DNA from: Georgenia satyanarayanai
Lineage (GTDB): Bacteria; Actinomycetota; Actinomycetes; Actinomycetales; Actinomycetaceae
Direction of reading: 5' to 3'
Assembly: GCF_023715365.1 (NCBI RefSeq)
Contig: NZ_JAMBNZ010000008.1
Span: forward strand, 62,001-126,000
Length of the DNA: 64,000 bases
A program made the position numbers and the translations under genes. Under the pieces are notes generated by a model that saw only the letters and a program-made list of their open reading frames with translations, did no database searches and had not been told where the DNA came from. This document shows, piece by piece, positions 26,292 to 34,600 of the stretch. Each line of letters opens with the position of its first letter. The stretch's first letter is position 1.

Positions 26292-26305
26292 GCCAGCCGG
26301 CTCAG
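26288..26305. other. Palindromic stop-codon junction between convergent genes
   Basis: CTGAGCCAGCCGGCTCAG has near-complete dyad symmetry and contains the stop of nhaA (26289-26291) and, on the other strand, the stop of the next gene (26302-26304). It resembles the junction at 1577-1588. A weak two-way hairpin is possible. Confidence 0.3.
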
Positions 26306-26682
26306 TACATGAGCCGCCCGATCCAGCCCGCGATCGCGACGATGAAGGCGTAGACCCCGACGGCGAGCGCGGCGACGGCCGGCCAGCGCGGCAGGGCGCG
26401 CTGGGCGAGTGCGACGATGCCGAGGACGAGGGAGCCCACCGCGAGCACGAGGACGAGCATGAGCCCGATGGACTCGTAGGTGTCCCTGTTCGCCACGCTC
26501 TCCACGGTGATCGCGTAGACGATCTGCCAGGCCGTGAGCAGCCCCGCGACGGTGATGGCGATCCACCCCAGCCGGTTGCGGTCCGCCCGCTGCGGCTTGC
26601 GCGCCCCCCTGCCCGAGCTCCCCTGCGAGCCACCGGGTGTGGTGCCCTGTGGCGTCGTGCTTCCCGGCTCACGTGCGGCCAT
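26302..26682 (-). CDS. Small membrane protein of unknown function
   Basis: A 126-residue protein: a basic, Gly/Ser/Thr-rich cytoplasmic N-terminus of about 40 residues, then three hydrophobic helices (about 44-64, 74-98 and 103-122). The ATG at 26682 follows a good ribosome site (GGGAGGAG) and was preferred over an in-frame ATG 39 bases upstream. No enzymatic motif is visible and I do not recognise the family. It is convergent with nhaA and divergent from the amidohydrolase gene. Confidence 0.75.
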   Translation of the reverse strand: MAAREPGSTTPQGTTPGGSQGSSGRGARKPQRADRNRLGWIAITVAGLLTAWQIVYAITVESVANRDTYESIGLMLVLVLAVGSLVLGIVALAQRALPRWPAVAALAVGVYAFIVAIAGWIGRLMY

Positions 26683-26759
26683 GTCGCATCTCCTCCCGAG
26701 ACGGCACCGCGCCGCCTCCACCCAAGCCTGCCACCCCCGGCGGGTGATACCACTGGAGC

Positions 26760-27989
26760 ATGACGACCTCTTCCCAGCCCCGCCGCACCCGCACCGCCTC
26801 CGTCGCCGTCACCGGTGGCTACGTCGTCCCCGTGGACGGTGAGCCCATCGAGAACGGCACCGTCCTCGTCGTCGACGGCGTCATCGCAGCCGTCGGGTCC
26901 GACGTCGAGGTTCCCGACGGCGTGCGCGTCGTCGACGCGACCGGCTCGTGGGTGCTGCCCGGCTTCGTCGAGTCCCACGCCCACATGGGCGTCCACGAGG
27001 AGGGCGAGGGCTGGGCCGGGGCGGACGTCAACGAGATGACCGACCCCATCGGCGCCGGGCTGCGCGCCCTGGACGCGATCAACATCGAGGAGGAGGGCTT
27101 CCGCGACGCCCTTGTCGGCGGGGTGACCTCCGCCGTCGTCAAGCCCGGCTCGGGCAACCCCATCGGCGGCCAGACGGTCGCGATCAAGACGTGGGGCGGG
27201 CGCACCGTGGACGAGCAGCTCCTCCGCGAGCGGGTCTCGGTGAAGTCCGCGCTCGGGGAGAACCCCAAGCGGGTCTACGGGGACAAGAAGGCGCTGCCCT
27301 CCACGCGGCTGGGCGTGGCCAAGGTGATCCGCGACGGCTTCGTCAAGGCGCAGAACTACGCCGCCACGCGCGACCACGCACTGGCCGAGGGCAAGCCGGT
27401 GGAGCGCGACCTCACCCTCGAGACGCTGGTCGCGGTGCTGGACGGCGAGCTCATCTGGGACCAGCACACCCACCGCCACGACGACATCGCCACCGCGATC
27501 CGGCTCGCCGAGGAGTTCGGCTACCGGCTCGTCGTCAACCACGGCACCGACGGTGCGCGCGTGGCCGACGTGCTCGCCGAGAAGGGCGTGCCGGTGATCT
27601 TCGGGCCGCTGTTCACCAGCCGCTCCAAGGTCGAGCTGCGCGACCGCGACATCGCCAGCCTCGCCCGCCTCGCCGAGGCCGGGGTGAAGGTCGCGATCAC
27701 GACGGATCATCCTGTCGTCCCGATCAACTTCCTCGTCCACCAGGCGTCGCTCGCGGTCAAGGAGGGGCTGGACCGGGAGGTCGCGCTGCGGGCGCTGACG
27801 ATCAACCCGGCCGAGATCCTCGGGCTCGACGACCGCGTGGGAGCGCTGCGCCCCGGGCTCGACGGCGACGTCGTCGTCTGGTCCGGCGACCCGCTCGACG
27901 TCTTCTCCCGCGTCCAGCGCGTCCTCATCACCGGCGCCGAGGTGTACTCCGCCGAGCACGGCGTCCACGAGCGCAGCGAGCGCTTCTGA
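26760..27989 (+). CDS. Amidohydrolase, imidazolonepropionase-like
   Basis: A 409-residue metal-dependent amidohydrolase. Its small beta-sandwich is formed by both ends (residues 10-60 and 350-409) around a TIM barrel with the metal ligands: H-x-H in ESHAHMG, histidines in WDQHTHRHDD and VVNHGTDG, and the aspartate of TTDHPVVP. The C-terminal LTINPAEILGLDDRVGALRPGLDGDVVVWSGDP is typical of cyclic imidase/imidazolonepropionase relatives. It hydrolyses a C-N bond in an unidentified cyclic amide or peptide-like substrate. No histidine-degradation genes are nearby, so hutI is not claimed. ATG at 26760. Confidence 0.9.
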   Translation: MTTSSQPRRTRTASVAVTGGYVVPVDGEPIENGTVLVVDGVIAAVGSDVEVPDGVRVVDATGSWVLPGFVESHAHMGVHEEGEGWAGADVNEMTDPIGAGLRALDAINIEEEGFRDALVGGVTSAVVKPGSGNPIGGQTVAIKTWGGRTVDEQLLRERVSVKSALGENPKRVYGDKKALPSTRLGVAKVIRDGFVKAQNYAATRDHALAEGKPVERDLTLETLVAVLDGELIWDQHTHRHDDIATAIRLAEEFGYRLVVNHGTDGARVADVLAEKGVPVIFGPLFTSRSKVELRDRDIASLARLAEAGVKVAITTDHPVVPINFLVHQASLAVKEGLDREVALRALTINPAEILGLDDRVGALRPGLDGDVVVWSGDPLDVFSRVQRVLITGAEVYSAEHGVHERSERF

Positions 27990-28128
27990 GGCAGGGCGGC
28001 CGAGCCCGGGCCAGACTCGCCCGCCGCACCTTCCTTGCGTCGTACTTTTCACTCACCGCAGGGTGACGGAAAGGGCGACGCGTGATCGGGAAGGGCGACG
28101 CAACGAGGTGGGGGTTACGGTCGAGGGC

Positions 28129-29160
28129 ATGGACGACGCGCACTCGACAGCCGGCAGCTACGTGGCCTCCGGGCAGGAGTTCACGCGGGACACGAACTAC
28201 ATCACCACCCGCATCACCCGCGACGCCGCGGACGGCTACCCGGTGGAGCCCGGCCGCTACCGGCTCGTCGCGGCGCGCGCCTGCCCGTGGGCGAACCGGA
28301 CGATCATCGTGCGCCGCCTGCTCGGCCTGGAGGACGCGATCTCCCTCGGCCTGCCCGGCCCGACGCACGACGCCCGATCGTGGACCTTCGACCTCGACCC
28401 CGGCGGCCGCGACCCGGTGCTCGGCATCGAGCGGATCCAGGAGGCGTACCTCGCGCGCTTCCCGGACTACGCCCGCGGCATCACCGTGCCGGCGATCGTC
28501 GACGTCCCCACCGGGCAGGTGGTGACCAACGACTACGCCCAGATCACCCTCGACCTCTCCGCGGAGTGGCGCGAGCACCACCGCGAGGGGGCGCCGGACC
28601 TCTACCCCGAGCACCTGCGCGAGGAGATCGACACCGTCAACCGCCGCGTCTTCACCGAGGTGAACAACGGCGTGTACCGCTGCGGCTTCGCCGGCTCGCA
28701 GGAGGCCTACGAGAAGGCGTACGACCGGCTCTGGACGGCGCTGGACTGGCTGGAGGAGCGGCTCACGCACCAGCGCTACCTCGTGGGCGACACGATCACC
28801 GAGGCAGACGTCCGGCTGTTCACCACGCTCGTGCGCTTCGACCCCGTCTACCACGGACACTTCAAGTGCAACCGCAACAAGCTGAGCGAGATGCCGGCGC
28901 TCTGGGGCTATGCCCGCGACCTCTTCCAGACCCCCGGTTTCGGCGACACGATCGACTTCGAGCAGATCAAGCAGCACTACTACGTCGTCCACACCGACCT
29001 CAACCCCACCCAGATCGTGCCCGTCGGCCCGGACCTGTCCGGCTGGACCACCCCGCACGGCCGCGAGGTGCTCGGCGGGCGGCCCTTCGGCGACGGCACC
29101 CCGCCCGGGCCGGTGCGCGAGGGTGAGCGGGTGGACCCCGCCCACACGCCGCTGCGCTGA
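28129..29160 (+). CDS. Xi-class glutathione S-transferase / glutathionyl-hydroquinone reductase-like
   Basis: A 343-residue protein of the Xi GST family. The catalytic cysteine is C52 in RACPWANR, followed by the thioredoxin-fold VPAIVD and a helical C-terminal domain (NNGVYRCGFAGSQEAYEKAY, YLVGDTITEADVRLFTTLVRFDPVY). Family members reduce glutathionyl-hydroquinones; in actinomycetes, which mostly use mycothiol, the corresponding mycothiol-dependent reaction is likely. ATG at 28129 is chosen; a GTG at 28063 would add 22 poorly conserved residues spanning two direct AAGGGCGACGC repeats (28071 and 28091). It is a single gene with no obvious partner. Confidence 0.9.
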   Translation: MDDAHSTAGSYVASGQEFTRDTNYITTRITRDAADGYPVEPGRYRLVAARACPWANRTIIVRRLLGLEDAISLGLPGPTHDARSWTFDLDPGGRDPVLGIERIQEAYLARFPDYARGITVPAIVDVPTGQVVTNDYAQITLDLSAEWREHHREGAPDLYPEHLREEIDTVNRRVFTEVNNGVYRCGFAGSQEAYEKAYDRLWTALDWLEERLTHQRYLVGDTITEADVRLFTTLVRFDPVYHGHFKCNRNKLSEMPALWGYARDLFQTPGFGDTIDFEQIKQHYYVVHTDLNPTQIVPVGPDLSGWTTPHGREVLGGRPFGDGTPPGPVREGERVDPAHTPLR

Positions 29161-29285
29161 GGTAGCACCCGTCCGCCCGATCCCTCCCGACGGTCTCCCT
29201 CGCCAGGACCCGGCTCGCCTCCCTCCCTACGCGCCGGCATACCACACCTCCCGCCGGGCGACTGATGCACGTGCGTACCCAGACT

Positions 29286-29327
29286 GTCTACCTAGACAAC
29301 CTGACTAGTTAGTGCCACCATCTAGTC
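29286..29327. promoter_or_regulatory. Operator region of the PadR gene
   Basis: GTCTACCTAGAC (29286-29297) is a 12-base dyad (GTCTA-CC-TAGAC), and GACTAG (29303) pairs with CTAGTC (29322) immediately before the ATG. These AT-richer dyads stand out from the GC-rich surroundings and fit PadR autoregulation. No ribosome site is visible before the ATG, so a leaderless transcript is possible. Confidence 0.55.
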
Positions 29328-29675
29328 ATGAGCGCGAGACCCTCACGCAGCGAGTGGCTCCGCGGAGTCCTCGAGCTCTGCGTGCTCCGCACGCTGTCCC
29401 ACGGGCCCACGTACGGGTACGCCATCGCCGCCGACCTCGCCGTGGCAGGCTTCGGCGACATCAAGGGCGGCACCCTCTACCCCCTGCTGGGGCGGCTGGA
29501 GAAGAACGCGCTCGTCACCGTCGAGTGGCGCGCGGGTGAGGGCGGCCCCGGGCGCAAGTACTTCGCCCTCACCGACGCCGGGCGCGAGGCGCTCGAGCAG
29601 GGCACCGCCCAGTGGCACGCCTTCGCGGCAACCGTGGCCGCGCACCTGTCGTGCGCGCCCGTCCCGACCACCTGA
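29328..29675 (+). CDS. PadR-family transcriptional regulator
   Basis: A 115-residue PadR-type winged-helix repressor. Typical blocks are LELCVLRTLSHGPTYGYAIAADL, GGTLYPLLGRLEKNALVTVEW and the wing GPGRKYFALTDAGREALEQ. It has only the short C-terminal helix (subfamily 2). It sits 23 bases before a membrane-protein gene, the common pairing of PadR with a HAAS/DUF1700-like protein, and probably controls this two-gene operon through the dyads just upstream. Confidence 0.92.
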   Translation: MSARPSRSEWLRGVLELCVLRTLSHGPTYGYAIAADLAVAGFGDIKGGTLYPLLGRLEKNALVTVEWRAGEGGPGRKYFALTDAGREALEQGTAQWHAFAATVAAHLSCAPVPTT

Positions 29676-29698
29676 CCCACGACTACACAGGAGACGAC

Positions 29699-30457
29699 AT
29701 GAGCAGCACGCCGAGCAGCGCCGCCGCCGAGGTGTGGCAGCGGCCCTTCGTCCGCGCCCACCAGCACTGGTGCGACGACTTCGTCCTCGAGCTTCGGATG
29801 CGTGACGTCCCGGGCCCGGTCATCGGAGACCGGCTCGCCGAGGTCGAGGCGCACTGCGTCGACAGCGGGGACAGCCCCGAGGAGACCTTTGGCAACCCCA
29901 CCGAGTACGCCCGCCGGCTCGACCAGGACCGCTCACCGGAGCTCGTGGCGGGCGTGTGGCGGGTGGCGATCATCGCCGCGGTGCAGGTCGTCGCCCTCCT
30001 CGTCGGCACCTCCGCCGCGTCCGCGTGGGCGCGGGGCGAGGCGCTGTCCTACAACGCCGTCCAGCTCGGCGCCGTGGTCCTCCTCGGGGCCGTCCTGCTC
30101 GCCCTGCCCGTCCTCCTGCGCCCGCTCGTCGCGCGACCGTGGGCAGTGGGGGTGCCGCTGGCGCTTCTCACGACGACGGCGGGCGTCGGCGCGGCCGTGG
30201 CCGGACGGCTGGACCTGCCGGCGCTCGTCACGCTGCCGCCCGCAGCAGTCGCCGTCGCGCTCTTCGTCGTCGTCGTGGTCCTCGCCGTCCTCGAGCACCG
30301 CGAGCTGACGAGCGACGACGACACAGTCACCTCGCCGCTCCCGCCGGCGGACGCGCCCGCGGCACCGCGCCGCGGCCGCTTCGCCGCCCTAATGCCCCCC
30401 GTGCTCGTCCCGCTCGCCTACGTGGTCTTCGCTGCCCTTCCGTGGGTGCTGCACTGA
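29699..30457 (+). CDS. Membrane protein with N-terminal HAAS-like domain, PadR partner
   Basis: A 252-residue protein. The first 85 residues are soluble and include DFVLELRMRDVPGPVIGDRLAEVEAHCVDSGDSPEETFGNPTEYARRL, which resembles the HAAS signalling domain found beside PadR regulators. Five or so hydrophobic helices follow (about 90-115, 122-142, 148-170, 178-197 and 232-250), with a charged loop before the last. Such proteins are thought to sense a membrane or envelope state in concert with PadR. ATG at 29699 preceded by CAGGAGA. The stop is one base from that of the convergent lipoprotein gene. Confidence 0.8.
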   Translation: MSSTPSSAAAEVWQRPFVRAHQHWCDDFVLELRMRDVPGPVIGDRLAEVEAHCVDSGDSPEETFGNPTEYARRLDQDRSPELVAGVWRVAIIAAVQVVALLVGTSAASAWARGEALSYNAVQLGAVVLLGAVLLALPVLLRPLVARPWAVGVPLALLTTTAGVGAAVAGRLDLPALVTLPPAAVAVALFVVVVVLAVLEHRELTSDDDTVTSPLPPADAPAAPRRGRFAALMPPVLVPLAYVVFAALPWVLH

Positions 30458-30458
30458 G

Positions 30459-32177
30459 CTACTGGTAGGTGATGAAGTGGGGCACGGGGTCGACCTGGGA
30501 GATGGTCTGCTCCGGGGTGAGCATCGGGGAGTCCTCGTCGTAGAAGTTCTTCCAACCCCACCACTGGATGTCCGGGCCGTGCTCGTGGAGCGTGCGCCAC
30601 GTGTCCTGCTTGGCGCCCTGGCCGCCCTGGCCGTCGGCGTGGACGAGGACGGCGAGCTCGCTGCGTGAGAGGTCCACCTCGGGCACGGTCTGGATCATCC
30701 GCACCTGGAACTGGTGGAGGACGAGCATCTTCTGCGGCAGGTCACGCTCGCGGGTGAAGTCGGCCAGCCAGTCGACCACCTCGTTGACCTCCTCGGCTGT
30801 CACCGAGCCGATGCGGACCATGTGCTGCTCGTCGGGCCCGAGGTTCCACTCCGGGTCCAGCGCCAGGCCGACGTGGGGCAGCTCGAGGAGCTCGGCGTAG
30901 AGCTGGGCCTGCTCGAGGAAGGAGGAGCGGCCGGGCTGGAGGTCGAGGACGACGTACTGGCCGGCCTCCCCCGCCGCCTCGACGAGCGGGCGCAGGTCCT
31001 CCGCGGGCCACTCGTTGGAGTAGTTGCCGTCGTCGCCCGCACTGGAGGAGGCGACCGTCGCGATGATCTCCAGGGCCGGGACGACGGTGTCGTCCACGAG
31101 CTCCTCGTAGGGCTGCGCGTGCTCCTGCGCGCGGGCGATCGTCTCCTCGGGGGCCTGCTCGCCCAGCACCCCGAGGGCGGGCGTCACCGGGCTGCCGTAC
31201 AGCGCGACGTAGCGCTTGCCGGGGAAGACGAGCTGCCCGCCGCCGGGCAGCTCGACGCCGGTCACCGCGGTCGCGGCGCGCCAGGCGAGGGTCTCGTCGT
31301 CACCGAAGGCGTCCCCGAGCCCGACGACGTGCTCCGGTGCCGCCTCGCTCAGCGCGGTCACCGACTCGCTCGTGGCCCGCGGGTCCCCGCCGGGCACGAC
31401 GGCGACGTCCGCACCGGCAGCGCGTGCGGTCGCCGTGGCCAGCAGCTCCCCGGGCGCGCCGGTCGTGAGGGCGAGGGTCCCGGTCACGGGCTCGGGCAGC
31501 TCGGTCGCCGGCAGCTCCTCGCCGTCGGCGGCCGGCTCGGACGTCGCCTCGGCGGCGGTCGCCTGTTCGGCGGTCGCGTCGTCCGCCGTCTGCTCGTCGG
31601 CGTCGTCCGTCGCGTCTGCTGCGGGGGCGAGCGGGGTGAGCGTCCCGCGCTCGAGCCCGACGACGGCGGCCACCTCCCCGCCGTCGGCCACCTCCACCGG
31701 CTCTCCCGCCTCAAGGCCGAGATGCTCGGCGAGCGCGGCGTCGTCGGCCGGGGCGGGGACGGCGACGACGTCGCCCAGCTCCTCGGGCAGGGTGGCGTCA
31801 CCGACGGTGAGCACCCAGCCCGCGTCGAGGCGGTCGAGCTCCTCGGCGAGGGCGGCGGCGTCGTCGTCGAGGAGGACGGGGGCGCCGAGGGCGAGGCTCG
31901 CGCTGCCCGCCCGCAGCCGGGAGGCCGGGTCGGCGTCGTCGGCGAGGACGACGACGGGCGCGTGGGCGAAGAAGGTGCGGCTCGCGGCGAGGGCGAGCTC
32001 GCCGTCGGCGCCGGGAAGGACGTCGGTGGGGGCCGGCTGCTGGACCGACCCTCGCTCGGGGGTCGGCTCGGCGGTCGGGGACTCGGCGTCGTCGGAGCCG
32101 TCCTCGCTCGAGCAGGCGGCAAGGACGAGGCACACGCTCACGGCGAGGGCCGCGGCGCGGGTCGGACGTCGGCTCAC
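30459..32177 (-). CDS. Lipoprotein with cell-wall-binding-like repeats and a C-terminal barrel-like domain
   Basis: A 572-residue lipoprotein: signal peptide with lipobox LVLAAC (cysteine about residue 20), an acidic linker, then two segments resembling degenerate cell-wall-binding type 2 repeats (PVVVLADDADPASRLRAGSASLALGAPVLL and a second block near 250-300 with ALTTGAPGELLATATARAAGADVAVVPGG), separated by an Ala/Glu/Thr/Asp-rich spacer around residues 200-230. The last 230 residues (YVVLDLQPG, LALDPEWNLGPDEQH, KMLVLHQFQ) look like an alpha/beta barrel with possible hydrolase-type acidic residues. No function is known to me. GTG start follows GGAGG. Surface-exposed location is inferred. Confidence 0.75.
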   Translation of the reverse strand: MSRRPTRAAALAVSVCLVLAACSSEDGSDDAESPTAEPTPERGSVQQPAPTDVLPGADGELALAASRTFFAHAPVVVLADDADPASRLRAGSASLALGAPVLLDDDAAALAEELDRLDAGWVLTVGDATLPEELGDVVAVPAPADDAALAEHLGLEAGEPVEVADGGEVAAVVGLERGTLTPLAPAADATDDADEQTADDATAEQATAAEATSEPAADGEELPATELPEPVTGTLALTTGAPGELLATATARAAGADVAVVPGGDPRATSESVTALSEAAPEHVVGLGDAFGDDETLAWRAATAVTGVELPGGGQLVFPGKRYVALYGSPVTPALGVLGEQAPEETIARAQEHAQPYEELVDDTVVPALEIIATVASSSAGDDGNYSNEWPAEDLRPLVEAAGEAGQYVVLDLQPGRSSFLEQAQLYAELLELPHVGLALDPEWNLGPDEQHMVRIGSVTAEEVNEVVDWLADFTRERDLPQKMLVLHQFQVRMIQTVPEVDLSRSELAVLVHADGQGGQGAKQDTWRTLHEHGPDIQWWGWKNFYDEDSPMLTPEQTISQVDPVPHFITYQ

Positions 32178-32268
32178 GGGGAGGCCTCCAGGGGTCGGGT
32201 GCCCGACCACCCTACGTGGGGCACCCGGCCGCGGCGCGAGGCCGCTGGAGGCTCCGTAGAATCGGCGG

Positions 32269-32601
32269 GTGACCTCCTCCTCCCTCACCGCGGACGCACT
32301 CGGACTGTCCGGGCCGCTCGGTGAGCGGGCGACCCTGCTCCAGATCTCCTCGGGGTTCTGCGCGCCGTGCCGGGCCGCGCGCGGCCTGCTCGCGCGGGTG
32401 GCGGAGACGACGCCGGGGGTGCGCCACCTGGACATCGACGTCGCCCACGACACCGACCTCGCGGCGCGCCTCGAGATCACCCAGACCCCCACCGTCGTTG
32501 TCCTCGACGCGGGCGGCACCGTCGTCACGCGCTACGAGGGGGTCCCGCGACTGGCCGCTGTGCGCGAGCTGCTCGACCGGCTCGCGCCCGCTGGAGCCTA
32601 G
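32269..32601 (+). CDS. Thioredoxin-family protein
   Basis: A 110-residue thioredoxin fold. The redox motif is C31-A-P-C34 in SSGFCAPCRAARGLL and the cis-proline is in TQTPTVVVLD. There is no signal peptide, so it is cytoplasmic. The active-site dipeptide AP differs from the GP of classical thioredoxin, and the N-terminus is short, suggesting a specialised reductase or a mycoredoxin-independent thiol carrier. GTG start at 32269, 91 bases divergent from the lipoprotein gene. Confidence 0.88.
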   Translation: MTSSSLTADALGLSGPLGERATLLQISSGFCAPCRAARGLLARVAETTPGVRHLDIDVAHDTDLAARLEITQTPTVVVLDAGGTVVTRYEGVPRLAAVRELLDRLAPAGA

Positions 32602-32676
32602 GCACGTCGGACAGCGCCCGCGCCCAGGTCAGCGACATGGCAGCAGAGTAGAACAGGCTGAGTCTGCGCGATGTAT

Positions 32677-32705
32677 TGACACGTAACACACTGTGTTGCC
32701 ACAAT
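32677..32705 (+). promoter_or_regulatory. Promoter with GntR operator
   Basis: TTGACA at 32677-32682 and CACAAT at 32700-32705 are 17 bases apart, a good sigma-70-type pair. The 13-base palindrome AACACACTGTGTT (32686-32698) lies between them, an ideal place for a repressor. It heads the operon of the membrane protein and its GntR regulator, so autoregulation is likely. Confidence 0.7.
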
Positions 32706-32738
32706 CAAGCCAACACCCTCTCCCGATGGAGGCCCGCC

Positions 32739-33668
32739 GTGATCGTCGATGCCCTCGCACTTCTCGCCCTGGGCGCTCTCGCGGTGCTGGCGCCGGCGAG
32801 CCCCCGCTTCCGCTCCCACCTCACCCGCCGCCTCGCCACCCAGACCGGCGGCAGCGTCCCGGCGCAGTACGCCCCGGCGCTCGAGGCACGCATGACCCGC
32901 CGGGCCCGGGCCGTCGGCTCGGGCATCCTGCTCGCCGGGGCGGCCCTCGTCATCCTCGCCCTCCTGTGGCCGGCCGGCGCCGACGCGCCGTCCGGGGGCT
33001 ACGTCGTCGTGTCGCTCGCCTTCGTCTTCGGCGCGGCGGGTCTGGCCGTGGTGGAGATCGCCCGGCCCGGCACCGTCGGGGACGCTCCCCGCACCGCCCG
33101 CGCCACCGCGCCGACGATGAGCGACTACGTCCCACCCGCGGATCGTGCGCTGTGCTGGGCCTTCGCCGGCGTCGGCCTCCTCGTCCTCGTCATCACCCTC
33201 GCGCTCGGTGGTGGCCGCTGGTTCGACGCGGACACGCTGTGGCGCAGCCCGCTGCCGGTGCTGGCCGTCGCGCTGCCCGTCCTCACCGCCCTGTCGGAGC
33301 TGGCCATCCGCCGCGTGCTCGACGCCCCGCAACCCAGCCGGGGCCGGACCGAGCTCTACTGGCAGGACGCCGTGCGCGCCAGCACGCTGTCCTCGCTCAT
33401 GGCGCCGCCGGCTCTCGTCGGCCTCCTCGCGCTCGTCGTCACCGGCGCGGTGCTCGACGACGCCGCCTCCGTCGCCGCCGTGGCCACCGGCGAGGTGGGC
33501 CCGGCATGGAGTCTGTGGCTGCTCGTCGGCGGGTACGTCCTGCCGTTCGTCCTGCTAGCAGTCGCGCTCGTCGTCGCGACGAGACGCGGTGGCTCGGCGC
33601 CGCAGCGCTTCCGCGAGCGACTGTGGGACGGGCAGCAGCTCGGTGGCCCGGCCGCGGCGGGGGCATGA
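32739..33668 (+). CDS. Multi-pass membrane protein of unknown function, GntR partner
   Basis: A 309-residue protein with about seven hydrophobic helices. A soluble stretch near residues 30-55 (SHLTRRLATQTGGSVPAQYAPALEARMTRRAR) separates the first two. No transporter or enzyme motif is seen. It resembles, in arrangement only, the membrane proteins regulated by YtrA-type GntR repressors. The GTG at 32739 follows GATGGAGG; a longer reading from an ATG at 32676 would run into the -35 box and is rejected. The stop overlaps the GntR start (ATGA). Confidence 0.78.
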   Translation: MIVDALALLALGALAVLAPASPRFRSHLTRRLATQTGGSVPAQYAPALEARMTRRARAVGSGILLAGAALVILALLWPAGADAPSGGYVVVSLAFVFGAAGLAVVEIARPGTVGDAPRTARATAPTMSDYVPPADRALCWAFAGVGLLVLVITLALGGGRWFDADTLWRSPLPVLAVALPVLTALSELAIRRVLDAPQPSRGRTELYWQDAVRASTLSSLMAPPALVGLLALVVTGAVLDDAASVAAVATGEVGPAWSLWLLVGGYVLPFVLLAVALVVATRRGGSAPQRFRERLWDGQQLGGPAAAGA

Positions 33669-34033
33669 TGCTCAGCATCGACCCCGCGTCTCCTGCCGCA
33701 CCGTTCGCGCAGATCCGGGCGCAGCTCACGGCGCAGATCACCACCGGGACGCTCAAACCGGGGGACCGCCTGCCGACCGTGCGCCGGCTCGCCGGCGACC
33801 TGGAGATCGCGCCGAACACGGTGGCCCGCGCCTACCGCGAGCTCGAGGCGGACGGGCTCATCGTCGGACGGGGCCGGTCGGGGACGTTCGTCATCGACCC
33901 CGCGGCCGAGCGTGCGGGTGGCGACCACGCCGCCGCGACGCGAGCCGCAGAGGCCTACGCCCAGACCGTCCGCTCGCTCGGCATCGACTCGCGGGAGGCG
34001 CTCACCCTGGTGCGGCAGGCGCTCGGCGTCTGA
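33665..34033 (+). CDS. GntR-family regulator, YtrA subfamily
   Basis: A 122-residue GntR protein with only the winged helix and a short helical tail, as in the YtrA group. IRAQLTAQITTGTLKPGDRLPTVRRLAGDLEIAPNTVARAYRELEADGLIVGRGRSGTFV covers residues 17-76. It overlaps the upstream membrane-protein gene by four bases, so both are made from the TTGACA promoter at 32677 whose spacer holds a palindrome. YtrA regulators usually control an ABC transporter in the same operon; here no ATPase is present. Confidence 0.92.
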   Translation: MMLSIDPASPAAPFAQIRAQLTAQITTGTLKPGDRLPTVRRLAGDLEIAPNTVARAYRELEADGLIVGRGRSGTFVIDPAAERAGGDHAAATRAAEAYAQTVRSLGIDSREALTLVRQALGV

Positions 34034-34034
34034 C

Positions 34035-34442
34035 TCAGTCGACGAGCCGGCGCAGCAGCGAAGCGAGCTGCTCGCGCTCGCTCGCGCCCAGCCGGCTGAA
34101 GAACTCCTCGGCCGCCGCGCCGCGCAGCTCGTCCGCCGCCGCGTGCACCGTGCGGCCCTCGTCCGTGGCGACGACGAGGACGGCCCTGCGGTCGTCGGGG
34201 TCGGGCTGCCGGGCGACGAGACCGCGGGCCTCGAGGGAGTCGACGACCTCGGTGGCCGAGCGCGGGGCGATGCGCAGGTGAGCGGCGACCTCGCTGAGCC
34301 GGGCGCCGTCGTGTCCGCACACCGTCCGCAGCGCCCGCGCCTGGTGCGGGGACAGGTCCCAGTCCTCCAGCGAGGACCACGTGCGGCGGCGCAGCGCGCG
34401 GCTCGCGTGCATGAGTGCTTCGCTGAGCTCGGGGTCGGCCAT
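34035..34442 (-). CDS. MarR-family regulator, divergent from ABC exporter
   Basis: A 135-residue MarR protein: helix-turn-helix in LSEVAAHLRIAPRSATEVVDSLEARGLVARQ and wing DPDDRRAVLVVATDEG. The ATG at 34442 is chosen because an upstream in-frame ATG at 34469 would begin inside the palindrome likely to be the operator. It is divergent from the ABC exporter gene at 34601, and the intergenic region holds a 21-base dyad. Repressing the exporter and itself until a toxic ligand binds is the standard model for such pairs. Confidence 0.9.
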   Translation of the reverse strand: MADPELSEALMHASRALRRRTWSSLEDWDLSPHQARALRTVCGHDGARLSEVAAHLRIAPRSATEVVDSLEARGLVARQPDPDDRRAVLVVATDEGRTVHAAADELRGAAAEEFFSRLGASEREQLASLLRRLVD

Positions 34443-34467
34443 GCCGTCAACAGTAGCGCGCACCCAC

Positions 34468-34488
34468 ATAGTGAGGTAACCTCGCTAT
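34468..34488. promoter_or_regulatory. MarR operator between regulator and exporter
   Basis: ATAGTGAGGT-A-ACCTCGCTAT: two ten-base arms with a single mismatch, 26 bases from the marR start codon and about 110 from the exporter. Size and position suit a MarR dimer site controlling both genes. Confidence 0.7.
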
Positions 34489-34600
34489 TGCGTGCGGCGC
34501 GACGGTCACGTCAGGACATCGCCGGCCAGTCCCGCGCCCCGCCCCTGAACCGGTCCGACGGCACCCAGCCGTCGCCACTCGAGAAAGCGAGGTGGCGCTC

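Noticed and set aside
28071-28101. Two AAGGGCGACGC direct repeats upstream of the GST gene
   Set aside because: Only two short copies 20 bases apart; not enough to claim an operator or repeat family.
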